Assembly: GCF_963675065.1 (NCBI RefSeq)
Contig: NZ_OY775906.1
Span: 2,272,001-2,336,000 of the forward strand
Direction of reading: 5' to 3'
DNA length: 64,000 bases
Source: an uncultured Draconibacterium sp.
GTDB taxonomy: Bacteria > Bacteroidota > Bacteroidia > Bacteroidales > Prolixibacteraceae
The stretch's first letter is position 1; each line of letters opens with the position of its first letter. Shown piece after piece: positions 41,881 through 50,587 of the stretch. A program made the position numbers and the translations under genes. Below the pieces are notes generated by a model. It ran no database searches. It had not been told where the DNA came from and worked only from the letters and a program-made list of their open reading frames with translations.

Positions 41881-42586
41881 GGTATTTTACATTTTCGGCA
41901 ACCAGTTTTGATTCATCAGCGGGATGAGGAATTTCCACTACACGATGAACAAAAATTCCCGGTGTTACTACATGTTCCGGATCGATAGTTCCAAGTTCAA
42001 CCACCTGTTTGGCTTGAACAATAGTCGTTTTTGCAGCCATACACATAACCGGCCCAAAATTGCGGGCTGTTTTGTTGTAAATCAGGTTGCCGTATTTATC
42101 GGCCGCTGCACATTTCACCAAAGCAAAATCAGCCTGAATGGCTTTTTCCATAACATATTGTTTCCCATCAAACTCGCGTATTTCTTTTCCTTCTGCCAAA
42201 GGAGTATTTACAGTTGTAGGCGTATAAAATGCGGGAACTCCTGCGCCGCCTGCACGAATGCGTTCAGCTAACGTTCCCTGTGGCACCAGTTCCAATTCGA
42301 TTTCGCCGGCCCGGTACAACTCGGGAAAAACAACTGAAATAGCTGTACGAGGAAAAGAGCAGAGGATCTTTTTTACCTGCCGGTTTTCGATAAGTGCTGC
42401 CAAACCAACATGTCCGCTTCCGGCATTGTTGCTCACTACGGTCAGATCTTTTGCTCCCTGGTCAACCAGCGCGTGAATAAGCTCCACCGGACTACCGGCT
42501 TCACCAAAACCACTGATCATTACGGTTGCTCCGTCGAAAATGCCGGCAACCGCTTCTTTTGCCGAATTCACGATCTTGTTAATCAT
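41864..42586 (-). CDS. pcaI: 3-oxoadipate CoA-transferase subunit A
   Basis: 240 aa alpha subunit. The N-terminus MINKIVNSAKEAVAGIFDG, the glycine loop GFGEAGSP, SNNAGSGHVGLAAL, LYRAGEIELELVPQGTLAER, ARNFGPVMCMAAKTTIVQ and DPEHVVTPGIFV run in register with Pseudomonas PcaI as I recall it. With subunit B it activates 3-oxoadipate to its CoA thioester. It begins inside the end of the aminomutase-like gene (8-base overlap), so aminomutase, transferase, aminotransferase and thiolase read as one unit. Confidence 0.92.
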   Translation of the reverse strand: MINKIVNSAKEAVAGIFDGATVMISGFGEAGSPVELIHALVDQGAKDLTVVSNNAGSGHVGLAALIENRQVKKILCSFPRTAISVVFPELYRAGEIELELVPQGTLAERIRAGGAGVPAFYTPTTVNTPLAEGKEIREFDGKQYVMEKAIQADFALVKCAAADKYGNLIYNKTARNFGPVMCMAAKTTIVQAKQVVELGTIDPEHVVTPGIFVHRVVEIPHPADESKLVAENVKYHGIRQ

Positions 42587-44147
42587 GACTAACCGTTTTT
42601 AACGATTCCTTTCTTAATGCTTCTTCCAGTCTGCCTTCAATCTCTTCCAGTTCATCTTCGTAGAAATATTTGTCGGCCTTATAAGGCTTTAATTTTTCTA
42701 TCGTATTTTCCTGCTCGTCGTATTCAGCAAAATATACGCGGTCCATCCACTCCATGTTCCGGGCTTCGTTAAATTTGAGTACAAACACTTTTTCACCATC
42801 AATCTCAGTTGTCCCCATTAATGAAGTTTTTCCGGCCGAGGAAGTCATGGTGATGTAACGCGACGGGCGGTTTATCGAAGCCAAACCACGATACACCTTA
42901 TTGAATACTTTTGTGATATCTGCCAATGGGGCGGTGAAATGATGATGCTCGCCGGTTGGCCGTGCGCAGTACATCGAATGGAAACCGATTCCAACCATGG
43001 CCAGAACATTACCCAAATCGATCCAGTTTTGTGCCGAACGATCTACATCCACTTTCCCATTTTCATCTTTATACAAACTAATGGTGTTCATAATCGGACT
43101 TTGACTCTTCACTTTAATGCTGTATTCTTTTAGTCGCTGAATGGCAGCAATTGCCCCAGGATTTAAGATTTCACGCGGTGTTGATGTGTGTGACATCCAA
43201 ACTACCTGGATACCATTTTCAACGGTCATGCTCAGCAGTTCCAGTATTTCTTTAAACTGATCGGTAAGCAAATGCTCAGGATGAAAAGTGATAGCCCGTG
43301 AACCGATCCGTAACGTACGGATATGTAAAAGTTCCTCATCCTCCAAAATTGGAGTTAGGTATTCTTTTAAACGCCGGTAAGAGATATAACCTGCATCTCC
43401 TCCGGTAATTAAAATGTCGGTTACTTCTTTGTGTTGTTTCAGGTAATTGTGCACCTGACTGATATCGCGCTGTACAAACATGTCCTCATCGCCACGAACC
43501 TGTGCATGCCGGAAACAATAAGTGCAGAAAGCAAAACAGTTTTGTGTTCCGGCATCCAGAATCAGTTTAATTGGCGGGTATTTGTGCTGGCTTCCTTCCA
43601 GAATCTCAATTTTCCCCTCTTCGTTATAAAAGAAAGGTTTGTTCAGTTTCTGTTTCCCGTCGTGCGGATTGGTTTTTAGCTGGTAGGCTTCAACAACTTT
43701 TCTTCGTTCTTCTTCGCTTTCGGCGTCCAGGTATTTTTGTACATCCGCTTTGTTAATCATATCCGGTTGAGGAAATACCAGGTAATAATTCGGATCGTTT
43801 CTATAGTTGCTCCAATTGATGGTATTCAGAATATGTTTGGTAGCCATAAAACGATAGACCTCCAGAAAAAATTCGCGTTCCTTTACACTTTCTAATTCAA
43901 TTCCATTTGCTTTTAATACGTGTAAGATTTCGCGAAAACCAATTAATCCCGTGTAATGTGTTTTTCCTTTAAAAAGCGCTTCTTTCTGCTTTGAAAATCC
44001 GGAATATTGTGGGTAACATTTTTGTAACCGGCGAATTAAACCTGCAGGTAAAAGACCCTCGTTATTAATGGTTTGAATTGTTTCGGGCGTAAAATCGTAA
44101 GCACGCATCATCTCAGCAACTTTTAATGATTCACTCGTACTGTTCAT
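42579..44147 (-). CDS. KamA-family radical SAM 2,3-aminomutase-like enzyme, proposed 2-aminoadipate 2,3-aminomutase
   Basis: 522 aa, with about 80 extra N-terminal residues compared with clostridial lysine 2,3-aminomutase (LAM). The radical SAM cysteines are C204, C208 and C211 (CFAFCTYC), GGD is at 249-251 and the PLP lysine is K440 (SSAGKTS). R213, two residues after the third Cys, matches the LAM arginine that binds the substrate alpha-carboxylate. The two LAM aspartates that hold the lysine epsilon-ammonium (D293 and D330, 44 and 7 residues before the PLP lysine) fall at R396 and T433 here. The enzyme should therefore not prefer lysine; an acidic side chain such as 2-aminoadipate fits better. 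First gene of the block. Confidence 0.85.
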   Translation of the reverse strand: MNSTSESLKVAEMMRAYDFTPETIQTINNEGLLPAGLIRRLQKCYPQYSGFSKQKEALFKGKTHYTGLIGFREILHVLKANGIELESVKEREFFLEVYRFMATKHILNTINWSNYRNDPNYYLVFPQPDMINKADVQKYLDAESEEERRKVVEAYQLKTNPHDGKQKLNKPFFYNEEGKIEILEGSQHKYPPIKLILDAGTQNCFAFCTYCFRHAQVRGDEDMFVQRDISQVHNYLKQHKEVTDILITGGDAGYISYRRLKEYLTPILEDEELLHIRTLRIGSRAITFHPEHLLTDQFKEILELLSMTVENGIQVVWMSHTSTPREILNPGAIAAIQRLKEYSIKVKSQSPIMNTISLYKDENGKVDVDRSAQNWIDLGNVLAMVGIGFHSMYCARPTGEHHHFTAPLADITKVFNKVYRGLASINRPSRYITMTSSAGKTSLMGTTEIDGEKVFVLKFNEARNMEWMDRVYFAEYDEQENTIEKLKPYKADKYFYEDELEEIEGRLEEALRKESLKTVSHD

Positions 44148-44299
44148 TTCGTTTTAAATTAAAAGTTCATTTTGAAAATTTCATAACACTCCAAAGCCAA
44201 TACATAGCTTTATACGCGCCATGTAGAAAGGCTGTTGCGCTTCATTCCGAATCCGTCTTATCGACACACCGATTTGAAAGGAATTAATACAGTAAAAAG

Positions 44300-44317
44300 T
44301 ATTGACAAGGGTCAATA
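44300..44317. promoter_or_regulatory. Perfect 18-bp hairpin/palindrome TATTGACAAGGGTCAATA
   Basis: Seven-base arms TATTGAC/GTCAATA around AAGG, in the 539-bp divergent region (44148-44686) between the aminomutase-like gene and the second Lys9-like gene. Suits a dimeric regulator. I could not find a clear TTG/TAnnTTTG promoter in this region; no gene is visible. Confidence 0.45.
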
Positions 44318-44371
44318 AGAGTTATGGAATAGAAATAACTGCGGTTGCAGCTAATGTGAAACCGTATCATC

Positions 44372-44397
44372 ATCGAGGCATTCTGGCATGCCTTGAT
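44372..44397. promoter_or_regulatory. 26-bp imperfect palindrome in the divergent lysine-block spacer
   Basis: ATCGAGGCA and TGCCTTGAT pair around TTCTGGCA with one mismatch. It is 55 bp from the 18-bp palindrome, so both may be operators of one regulator controlling the two divergent units. Confidence 0.4.
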
Positions 44398-44686
44398 AGA
44401 AAAATACAGGACATGAATACGATTGTATCATGTGCACAATTTATGAAATTTTATACCACAAGTCCATGATTTTTAAGATAATTTATAAAATTGGCAGATA
44501 TCATCTTTTGTTAAATATTTTTTTAGCAACTTAAGGGGCTGAAAAAAAGTAGTTTATTGAATCAAAAAAAGAGCCTGTAATTTTATAACAGGACAATAAT
44601 CTCAGAAAAATTTCAGGATGAAATTAATCGAACGAAATCTAAGATATTTCGTTTAATTAATTGGTAACAAACAGAAAACAGAAAAA

Positions 44687-46018
44687 ATGAAAGTACTATT
44701 ACTTGGCGCCGGGATGGTAGCCAAACCACTTGCCGATTATATTCTTGACAACAATATAGAATTAACAATTGCCACCCGCACACTTACAAAGGCCGAAAAA
44801 TTAATCAGAAACCGCACAAACGGTAAAGCCCTGCAATGGACCATCGATGACATTGATCAATTGGATCAGCTAGTTGCAACTCATGATTTAACAGTAAGCC
44901 TGCTTCCTTATGCGCATCATGTTACGGTAGCCAAACTGTGTATTAAGCACAAAAAAAACATGGTGACCACATCGTACGTGTCGGATGAAATGAAAGCATT
45001 GGATGCAGCAGCGAAAGAAGCGGAAATTATTATTCTGAATGAGATCGGTGTTGATCCGGGTTTTGACCACATGACTGCCATGCGAATTATTGATAAGGTG
45101 CAAGACAAAGGTGGTAAGATCAAAGAATTTTACTCGTTGTGTGGCGCGCTGGCAGCACCCGAAGAAACTGACAATCCGTTTAAATACAAATTCTCGTGGT
45201 CGCCAAAAGGTGTGATTATGGCCGGAAATAACGGTGCCAAATATTTAAAAGACGGGGAAATTACTGAGCTGCAAACGGAAGACCTTTTTAAAAATCCTTT
45301 AAAAATTGATTTCCCTGAGGTTGGCGAAATGGAAGTTTATCCCAATCGCAACTCACTGGATTACATCGACATTTACGGATTGAAAGATGTTACCACTATG
45401 TATCGGGGCACTTTTCGCTATCCTGATTGGTGCGAAATAATGGACGCCATGAAAACGCTTGGACTTTTTACATACGACAAACAAAGTTTTTCAGGAAAAA
45501 CCTACAAAAAAATTATGGCGCGCCAGCTTGATGTATACCCGGCCAACATAAAAGAAAAAGCGGCTGAACAACTTCGGCTTTCAATCGATAGTCCGGCAAT
45601 TTTAGCCATGGAATGGTTGGGTCTTTTTAGCGACTATATGGTACCAATGGATGAAGGATCGAATTTTGATTTGGTTACCGACCTGATGCTCAAAAAAATG
45701 ATGTTGCCTGAGCATGCTCGTGATATGGTTATTATGCTCCACTCGTTTTTGGTTGAAAATGCCGACGGAAGCACAGAAGTTGTAAAATCGCGCCTTTTGG
45801 ATTTTGCGACTAAAGAAGATACATCGATTGCGAGAACTGTTGGGTTACCGGCCGCCATTGCTGTAAAAATGATTCTGGACGGAAAAATTACAGACAAAGG
45901 TGTTCACATACCGGTTTCGAAAAGTATTTACGAGCCTATTTTACCTGAACTGGAGAAACTTGGCATTGCCATGAAAGAAGAATGGGGAGTAAAAGAATCG
46001 GCAAAAATCAGTTGCTGA
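44687..46018 (+). CDS. Saccharopine dehydrogenase family protein (Lys9-like), second copy
   Basis: 443 aa. Rossmann motif VLLLGAGMVAKPLADYIL, IILNEIGVDPGFDHMTAMR and DYIDIYGLKDVTTMYRGTFR mark it as a homologue of 35290-36639 and of Lys9. By eye it is closer to the classical glutamate-forming saccharopine dehydrogenase than the first copy is. It is transcribed divergently from the aminomutase-led block across a 539-bp spacer with two palindromes. The pair could split the two half-reactions (lysine to saccharopine, saccharopine to semialdehyde), or one could be a lysine 6-dehydrogenase. Sequence alone cannot decide. Confidence 0.88.
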   Translation: MKVLLLGAGMVAKPLADYILDNNIELTIATRTLTKAEKLIRNRTNGKALQWTIDDIDQLDQLVATHDLTVSLLPYAHHVTVAKLCIKHKKNMVTTSYVSDEMKALDAAAKEAEIIILNEIGVDPGFDHMTAMRIIDKVQDKGGKIKEFYSLCGALAAPEETDNPFKYKFSWSPKGVIMAGNNGAKYLKDGEITELQTEDLFKNPLKIDFPEVGEMEVYPNRNSLDYIDIYGLKDVTTMYRGTFRYPDWCEIMDAMKTLGLFTYDKQSFSGKTYKKIMARQLDVYPANIKEKAAEQLRLSIDSPAILAMEWLGLFSDYMVPMDEGSNFDLVTDLMLKKMMLPEHARDMVIMLHSFLVENADGSTEVVKSRLLDFATKEDTSIARTVGLPAAIAVKMILDGKITDKGVHIPVSKSIYEPILPELEKLGIAMKEEWGVKESAKISC

Positions 46019-46176
46019 TATGAACTTGAGGATAATACCAGGAAAACAAAAGCTCAGCTAGTCCCTTAATTTTCAAGCCTATATAAAACTTTTTGTTCCT
46101 ATCAGAATAAGTTTGCGATAACCATAACAAACGAGCAACAAAGTTTTTTGTATTTTCCCCAATTAATTTCTACCTC

Positions 46177-47208
46177 ATGGAAACAAGCAAAAAGATTTAC
46201 ATTTTCCTTATCGTAATCACGATTGTAGTGGTTTGTATCTACGCACAATCCATCATTATTCCTTTTATTTTAGCCATCCTGTTTTGGTTTCTCATTCGGG
46301 TAATCAAAAAATTACTGGAAAAAGTTAATTTCATTGGGCGGCTGCCTAAATGGATTCTTACCCTGTTTTCAACACTGGTATTGCTTGGTTTTTTAGCGCT
46401 GGCTGTCACTATGATATCTCAAAACATAAAAGTATTGTCAACAACGCTTCCCGAATACGAAGCCAACGTAAATAAAATTGCCCAACAGATTAACCAGAAA
46501 TTTGATATTGACATTATGAATATGGCCGGAGATTTTGCCAAAGATTTGAATTTCGGAAGTATTCTATCATCGCTGTTCAGCACATTAACCAGCTTATTTG
46601 GTAATGCTTTTACAGTATTTCTATATCTTTTGTTTTTACTGTTGGAAGAACCGTTATTTCCTAAAAAGCTTAAAGCCATGTACCCCGAAAAAGAACGTTA
46701 CGATCACGTAAAAAAATTAGTGGCCAAAATCGACCATTCCATAGGAAATTATGTTGCACTAAAAACGTTAACCAGCCTCTTAACCGGCTTCTTAAGTTAT
46801 TTTGCCTTGCTTTTTATCGGAGTTGATGCGCCGCTGTTTTGGGCATTTTTAATATTTGTTTTAAACTTTATTCCCACAATAGGATCGCTTATTGCAACGA
46901 TTTTCCCAACCATATTTGCCATTTTACAGTTTGGCGAATTAACGCCCGGAATTCTGGTGTTGTCTATTGTTGGTGCCATTCAGTTGGTAGTTGGCAACTT
47001 TATTGAGCCTCGACTAATGGGTAACACCTTAAACATCAGTCCTTTGGTTGTTTTTTTGACACTTGCAATATGGGGAGTAATCTGGGGAATTTCGGGCATG
47101 TTGTTAAGTGTCCCCATAACTGTAATTCTTATTATTATTATGTCGGAATTTCCGGGAACACGACCTTTTGCGATTTTATTAAGTCAACGCGGCACTATTA
47201 ATAAATAA
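46177..47208 (+). CDS. AI-2E family transporter
   Basis: 343-aa polytopic membrane protein with about eight helices, the usual size. N-terminal helices IYIFLIVITIVVVCIYA and FILAILFWFLIRVIKKLL are followed by the amphipathic region and the C-terminal WAFLIFVLNFIPTIGSLIA motif that defines the family (PerM/TqsA/YdiK). Members include the AI-2 exporter TqsA and sodium/proton or formate-linked transporters; the solute here is unknown. Next gene follows after 16 bp in the same direction. Confidence 0.9.
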   Translation: METSKKIYIFLIVITIVVVCIYAQSIIIPFILAILFWFLIRVIKKLLEKVNFIGRLPKWILTLFSTLVLLGFLALAVTMISQNIKVLSTTLPEYEANVNKIAQQINQKFDIDIMNMAGDFAKDLNFGSILSSLFSTLTSLFGNAFTVFLYLLFLLLEEPLFPKKLKAMYPEKERYDHVKKLVAKIDHSIGNYVALKTLTSLLTGFLSYFALLFIGVDAPLFWAFLIFVLNFIPTIGSLIATIFPTIFAILQFGELTPGILVLSIVGAIQLVVGNFIEPRLMGNTLNISPLVVFLTLAIWGVIWGISGMLLSVPITVILIIIMSEFPGTRPFAILLSQRGTINK

Positions 47209-47224
47209 AACCTGTTTATCGAAC

Positions 47225-47824
47225 ATGAAACAACCACTTGTAATTCCAAAAACAGGAGCTTCTGATCCTGAATTACAGCAATTAATAACGTTTTACGAAG
47301 AGACACTTGGTTTCTGCCCCAACAGCGTAAAAACCATGCATCACCGCCCGCGAATTGCCTATGCTTTCATAGAAATGAACAAGGCTGTAATGGAAAACAA
47401 TGGACGGGTCACCAGCGCTTTAAAACGAATGATCGCCTACATTAGCAGCAATGCAGCAGGTTGCCGTTATTGTCAGGCACACGCCATACGAGCAGCAGAA
47501 CGCTATGATGCTGAACAGGAACAACTGGAAAATATTTGGGAATACAAAACACATCCTGCGTTTTCGAAGGCTGAACGTGCTGCGCTTGATTTTGCATTCG
47601 CAGCTTCCATAATCCCAAATAGTGTTGACGACCAAATTGCAGAAAACTTAAGAACATATTGGGATGAAGGTGAAATTGTAGAGATTACCGGCGTTGTTGC
47701 TTTGTTTGGTTATCTCAATCGATGGAACGATTCGATGGGAACTGAAATTGAAAACGGAGCAAAAGAATCGGGCGAAAAACTGCTTGGTCAAAAAGGCTGG
47801 AATACCGGCAAACACTCCTATTAA
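47225..47824 (+). CDS. Carboxymuconolactone decarboxylase (AhpD-like) family protein
   Basis: 199 aa, all-helical. The redox motif CRYCQAH (C-x2-C-x3-H) in NAAGCRYCQAHAIRAAERY is that of AhpD-type peroxidase-like proteins, which reduce peroxides with a lipoyl or thioredoxin partner. It is too long and carries the redox pair, so it is not a true gamma-carboxymuconolactone decarboxylase of the aromatic 3-oxoadipate pathway despite the family name and the nearby pca-like genes. Probably cotranscribed with the AI-2E transporter. Confidence 0.85.
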   Translation: MKQPLVIPKTGASDPELQQLITFYEETLGFCPNSVKTMHHRPRIAYAFIEMNKAVMENNGRVTSALKRMIAYISSNAAGCRYCQAHAIRAAERYDAEQEQLENIWEYKTHPAFSKAERAALDFAFAASIIPNSVDDQIAENLRTYWDEGEIVEITGVVALFGYLNRWNDSMGTEIENGAKESGEKLLGQKGWNTGKHSY

Positions 47825-47904
47825 CATACCGGTCTCAGACCTGTCATCCGTCAACAAATTTTACCTTTCATTTTTCCAACTTTGTAGCTCTAAATTTCTA
47901 GAAA

Positions 47905-49359
47905 ATGAAAACATTAGCAGCGTTAGAACCGCAACCTCTTTTTAACTATTTCGAAGAAATCTGCCAGGTACCACGGCCATCGAAAAAAGAGGAAAAAATA
48001 AGACAATATTTACTTGATTTTGCCCGGAAAAATAAACTGGAAGCAAACACCGACAAAATCGGAAATGTAGTGATTAAAAAGCCTGCCAGTAAAGGTATGG
48101 AACAGGCGCCAACCGTTATTCTGCAAACGCACATGGACATGGTTTGCGAGAAGAATTCGGATAAAGAATTTGATTTTGATAACGACGCCATTGAGCCCAT
48201 AATTGTTGATGGTTGGGTAAAAGCCAACGGAACAACATTGGGTGCCGATTGCGGAATTGGTATTGCAGCCCAATTGGCGGTGCTGACTTCAAAAGAAATA
48301 AAACACGGCCCGATTGAATGTTTGATAACCGTTGATGAAGAAACCGGATTAACCGGTGCTTTTAACCTGCAACCCGGCTTTTTATCGGGCTCGGTTTTGC
48401 TAAACCTCGATTCGGAAGACGAAGGTGAGTTGTTCATCGGTTGTGCCGGAGGAGTTGATACGCTTGCTACTTTTGACTACCAGATGGAAGAGACAAATAA
48501 AAACTCAATAGCCCTGATAATTTCGGTAAGCGGACTTTTGGGAGGCCACTCGGGTGACGATATTCACAAAAACCGTGGAAACGCCAACAAAATTCTAAAC
48601 CGTTTTTTATGGAACTGGAACGAGGATTTTGGAATCCGTCTCGCAGAGTTTAACGGAGGTAATTTGCGTAATGCCATTGCCCGCGAAGCATTTGGAATTA
48701 TTACCATTCCTGCTGATAAAAAAGATGATGTGTTGGCTTCATACAATAAAATGGCGGCTTCGATAAAAGATGAATTTGAGTTTGCCGAACCAAAACTGGA
48801 AATCAGTTGTACAACAACTGAACTACCTGCGTTTGTAGTTGATATTGATACGCAAAACAAACTTTTAAATGCTGTTTATGCCTGTCCGCATGGCGTTTTG
48901 GAAATGAGCTCGCGCATGGAAGATATGGTGGAAACTTCCACTAACCTGGCTTCGGTTAAATTTAGCGACGACAATAAAATAGTGGTAACCACCAGCCAGC
49001 GTAGCGAAATTGAAGGCCGAAAATATTATGCCGCAGAAACTGTAAAATCGGTTTTCAACCTTGCCGGTGCAAGTGTAATACATAGCGACGGTTATCCGGG
49101 CTGGACTCCAAATCCGGATTCTGACATTTTAAAAACTACCGTTGAATCCTACAAAAAGCTGTTTGAAAATGAGCCGATTGTTCGCTCAATTCATGCCGGA
49201 CTGGAATGTGGTTTATTCCTTGAAAAATACCCGCACCTCGACATGGTTTCGTTTGGCCCGACAATTAAAGGCGCACATTCGCCCGACGAAAGGCTGGACA
49301 TTTCAACCACTGAAAAATTCTGGAAACACCTGGTTGATGTGCTTGAAAATATAAAATAG
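47905..49359 (+). CDS. pepD: Aminoacyl-histidine dipeptidase (cytosol nonspecific dipeptidase PepD)
   Basis: 484 aa M20C-family zinc dipeptidase, full length. The first zinc ligands are in LQTHMDMVCEK, the bridging Asp in LGADCGIGIAA and the Glu-Glu pair in TVDEETGLTGA. The lid-domain motif GLLGGHSGDDIHKNRGNANK and the closing GPTIKGAHSPDERLDI, with the last zinc His, are as in PepD. Cytoplasmic; releases free amino acids, including lysine, from dipeptides. Single gene with its own terminator at 49368. Confidence 0.96.
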   Translation: MKTLAALEPQPLFNYFEEICQVPRPSKKEEKIRQYLLDFARKNKLEANTDKIGNVVIKKPASKGMEQAPTVILQTHMDMVCEKNSDKEFDFDNDAIEPIIVDGWVKANGTTLGADCGIGIAAQLAVLTSKEIKHGPIECLITVDEETGLTGAFNLQPGFLSGSVLLNLDSEDEGELFIGCAGGVDTLATFDYQMEETNKNSIALIISVSGLLGGHSGDDIHKNRGNANKILNRFLWNWNEDFGIRLAEFNGGNLRNAIAREAFGIITIPADKKDDVLASYNKMAASIKDEFEFAEPKLEISCTTTELPAFVVDIDTQNKLLNAVYACPHGVLEMSSRMEDMVETSTNLASVKFSDDNKIVVTTSQRSEIEGRKYYAAETVKSVFNLAGASVIHSDGYPGWTPNPDSDILKTTVESYKKLFENEPIVRSIHAGLECGLFLEKYPHLDMVSFGPTIKGAHSPDERLDISTTEKFWKHLVDVLENIK

Positions 49360-49367
49360 AATTCAAG

Positions 49368-49397
49368 AAAAAGGAGCTTCAAATGAAGCTCCTTTTT
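49368..49397. terminator. Bidirectional rho-independent terminator
   Basis: Perfect stem AAAAAGGAGCTTC/GAAGCTCCTTTTT with an AAAT loop, between convergent pepD and the 158-aa exported protein. Confidence 0.9.
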
Positions 49398-49873
49398 TAT
49401 TCTTTATTAAAATAAAATGATCTTAATGAAATGCTGCTCCCTGAACTTTCATGATTCTTTTTTTCGATAACCCTGATCTGTAGCGTGTGCTTTCTGTTTT
49501 TCAAATCTTTATCCAGGGTATAGCTTTTTAATTCGGGTTCATCATTATCTGAATAAACATCTTGTTCGAACCAGGGCTGTCCATCGATACTGTATTCAAT
49601 AATTCCGGAAGTATTAGCAGAGTATACCAATATTCCAATAGCGGTTCCTTTAAAACGAAATTTGATAATCTCGCTGGGATACTCTCCTTTAAGCACCTTT
49701 TCTTCTGAGACGATTGTCATCTCCCAGCCTTTAATGGGCTTTGGCGGATCGGGCGAAATAAAAACCGGATTTGGAAAATCATTCCCATCAACCAAGTTTG
49801 ACACATCCTGATCGGTTTGTGCCTGCGCAGTTATACCCAGAACTAGCAATAAAAAGATCCCCACTATTCGCAT
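49397..49873 (-). CDS. Exported protein of unknown function, beta-sandwich-like
   Basis: 158 aa with signal peptide MRIVGIFLLLVLGITAQAQ. The mature region alternates hydrophobic and polar residues as in a beta-sandwich (TAIGILVYSANTSGIIEYSI, KHTLQIRVIEK). WFEQDVYSDNDEP and the RKHTLQIRV pattern resemble the N-terminal jelly-roll that precedes SGNH-type esterases in Bacteroidota. No hydrolase domain follows, so it may be a stand-alone carbohydrate-binding or accessory module. I do not recognise a named family. Confidence 0.7.
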   Translation of the reverse strand: MRIVGIFLLLVLGITAQAQTDQDVSNLVDGNDFPNPVFISPDPPKPIKGWEMTIVSEEKVLKGEYPSEIIKFRFKGTAIGILVYSANTSGIIEYSIDGQPWFEQDVYSDNDEPELKSYTLDKDLKNRKHTLQIRVIEKKNHESSGSSISLRSFYFNKE

Positions 49874-49908
49874 GATTCAGATGATTTGAAAAGCTGAAGG
49901 TAACAAAT

Positions 49909-50475
49909 TCATTCTTTCCATTCAATTTTTTCCTTCCAGTCACGTCGGCCCGGCGAAGGAAAATCCATCATTACCTGCCCAACGTAAAAAAAGCCCATAC
50001 TTTTTTGGTTGTTTTCCAGCTCCAGTAATTCATCAAATAACTCGATAAAACCCGGTGTAGCCCAAAAAGCAGCCAAATCCATTTCGGTAGCGGTTAACCA
50101 CATATTTTGCACTGCCATTGATACCGCAGCAACTTCTTCCCACTCAGGTAAACGACTGGCAGAATCAGGCTGCAAAATTACAGCAATGGCCACCGGCACA
50201 CGCTCAATTGTTGATGCAAACTTTTCGATTTTCTCAGGAGCAACCGGATAACCTTCCTTTTGTTTTTCCAGCAATAACGCTTTGGCATCGGCAGCCAGTT
50301 TGGCTTTGGCTTCGCCGCGGTAAACTTTAAAACGCCAGGGTTCCGTTTTTTTATGGTTTGGTGCCCAGTTGGCACTTCTTAACAACTCTTCTACCGAGCC
50401 GTTTGGCAAGTCTTTTTTGGCAAATAAACGTGGCGGTGTCGCCCTTCGGTTTTTTATAATTTCTATAACTGACAT
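49909..50475 (-). CDS. Nitroreductase family FMN oxidoreductase
   Basis: 188 aa, the size of YdjA-type single-domain nitroreductases. MSVIEIIKNRRATPPRLFAK with the R-R at the FMN phosphate, ANWAPNHKKTEPWRFKVYRG and AAVSMAVQNMWLTATEMDLA are conserved positions in the family. NAD(P)H-dependent reduction of nitro compounds or quinones is the general activity; the physiological substrate is unknown. It stands alone between the exported protein and the arginine decarboxylase gene. Confidence 0.92.
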   Translation of the reverse strand: MSVIEIIKNRRATPPRLFAKKDLPNGSVEELLRSANWAPNHKKTEPWRFKVYRGEAKAKLAADAKALLLEKQKEGYPVAPEKIEKFASTIERVPVAIAVILQPDSASRLPEWEEVAAVSMAVQNMWLTATEMDLAAFWATPGFIELFDELLELENNQKSMGFFYVGQVMMDFPSPGRRDWKEKIEWKE

Positions 50476-50587
50476 ATTGTTTCTCTAAAAGATTAGTTTT
50501 TAGAAAAACACAACATCACTCAAAAAGTTGAATGGATTTTAATAAAGTTTCAGCCTGCAAAAATCGAGTTTAAAATACTACAAGTAA

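Noticed and set aside
38544..42586. Aromatic (protocatechuate/catechol) beta-ketoadipate pathway
   Set aside because: Only the last three steps are present; no dioxygenase, cycloisomerase or lactonase gene is seen. The aminotransferase and aminomutase point to an amino-acid source.
42579..44147. Classical fermentative lysine 2,3-aminomutase (kamA) with a 3,5-diaminohexanoate pathway
   Set aside because: No kamDE, kdd, kce or kal genes are in the block, and the two aspartates that bind the lysine side chain are replaced. PcaIJF homologues fit a 3-oxoadipate product instead.
47225..47824. True carboxymuconolactone decarboxylase linked to the pca-like genes
   Set aside because: It has the AhpD-type CxxC redox motif and 199 residues, and it lies in a different unit with a transporter.
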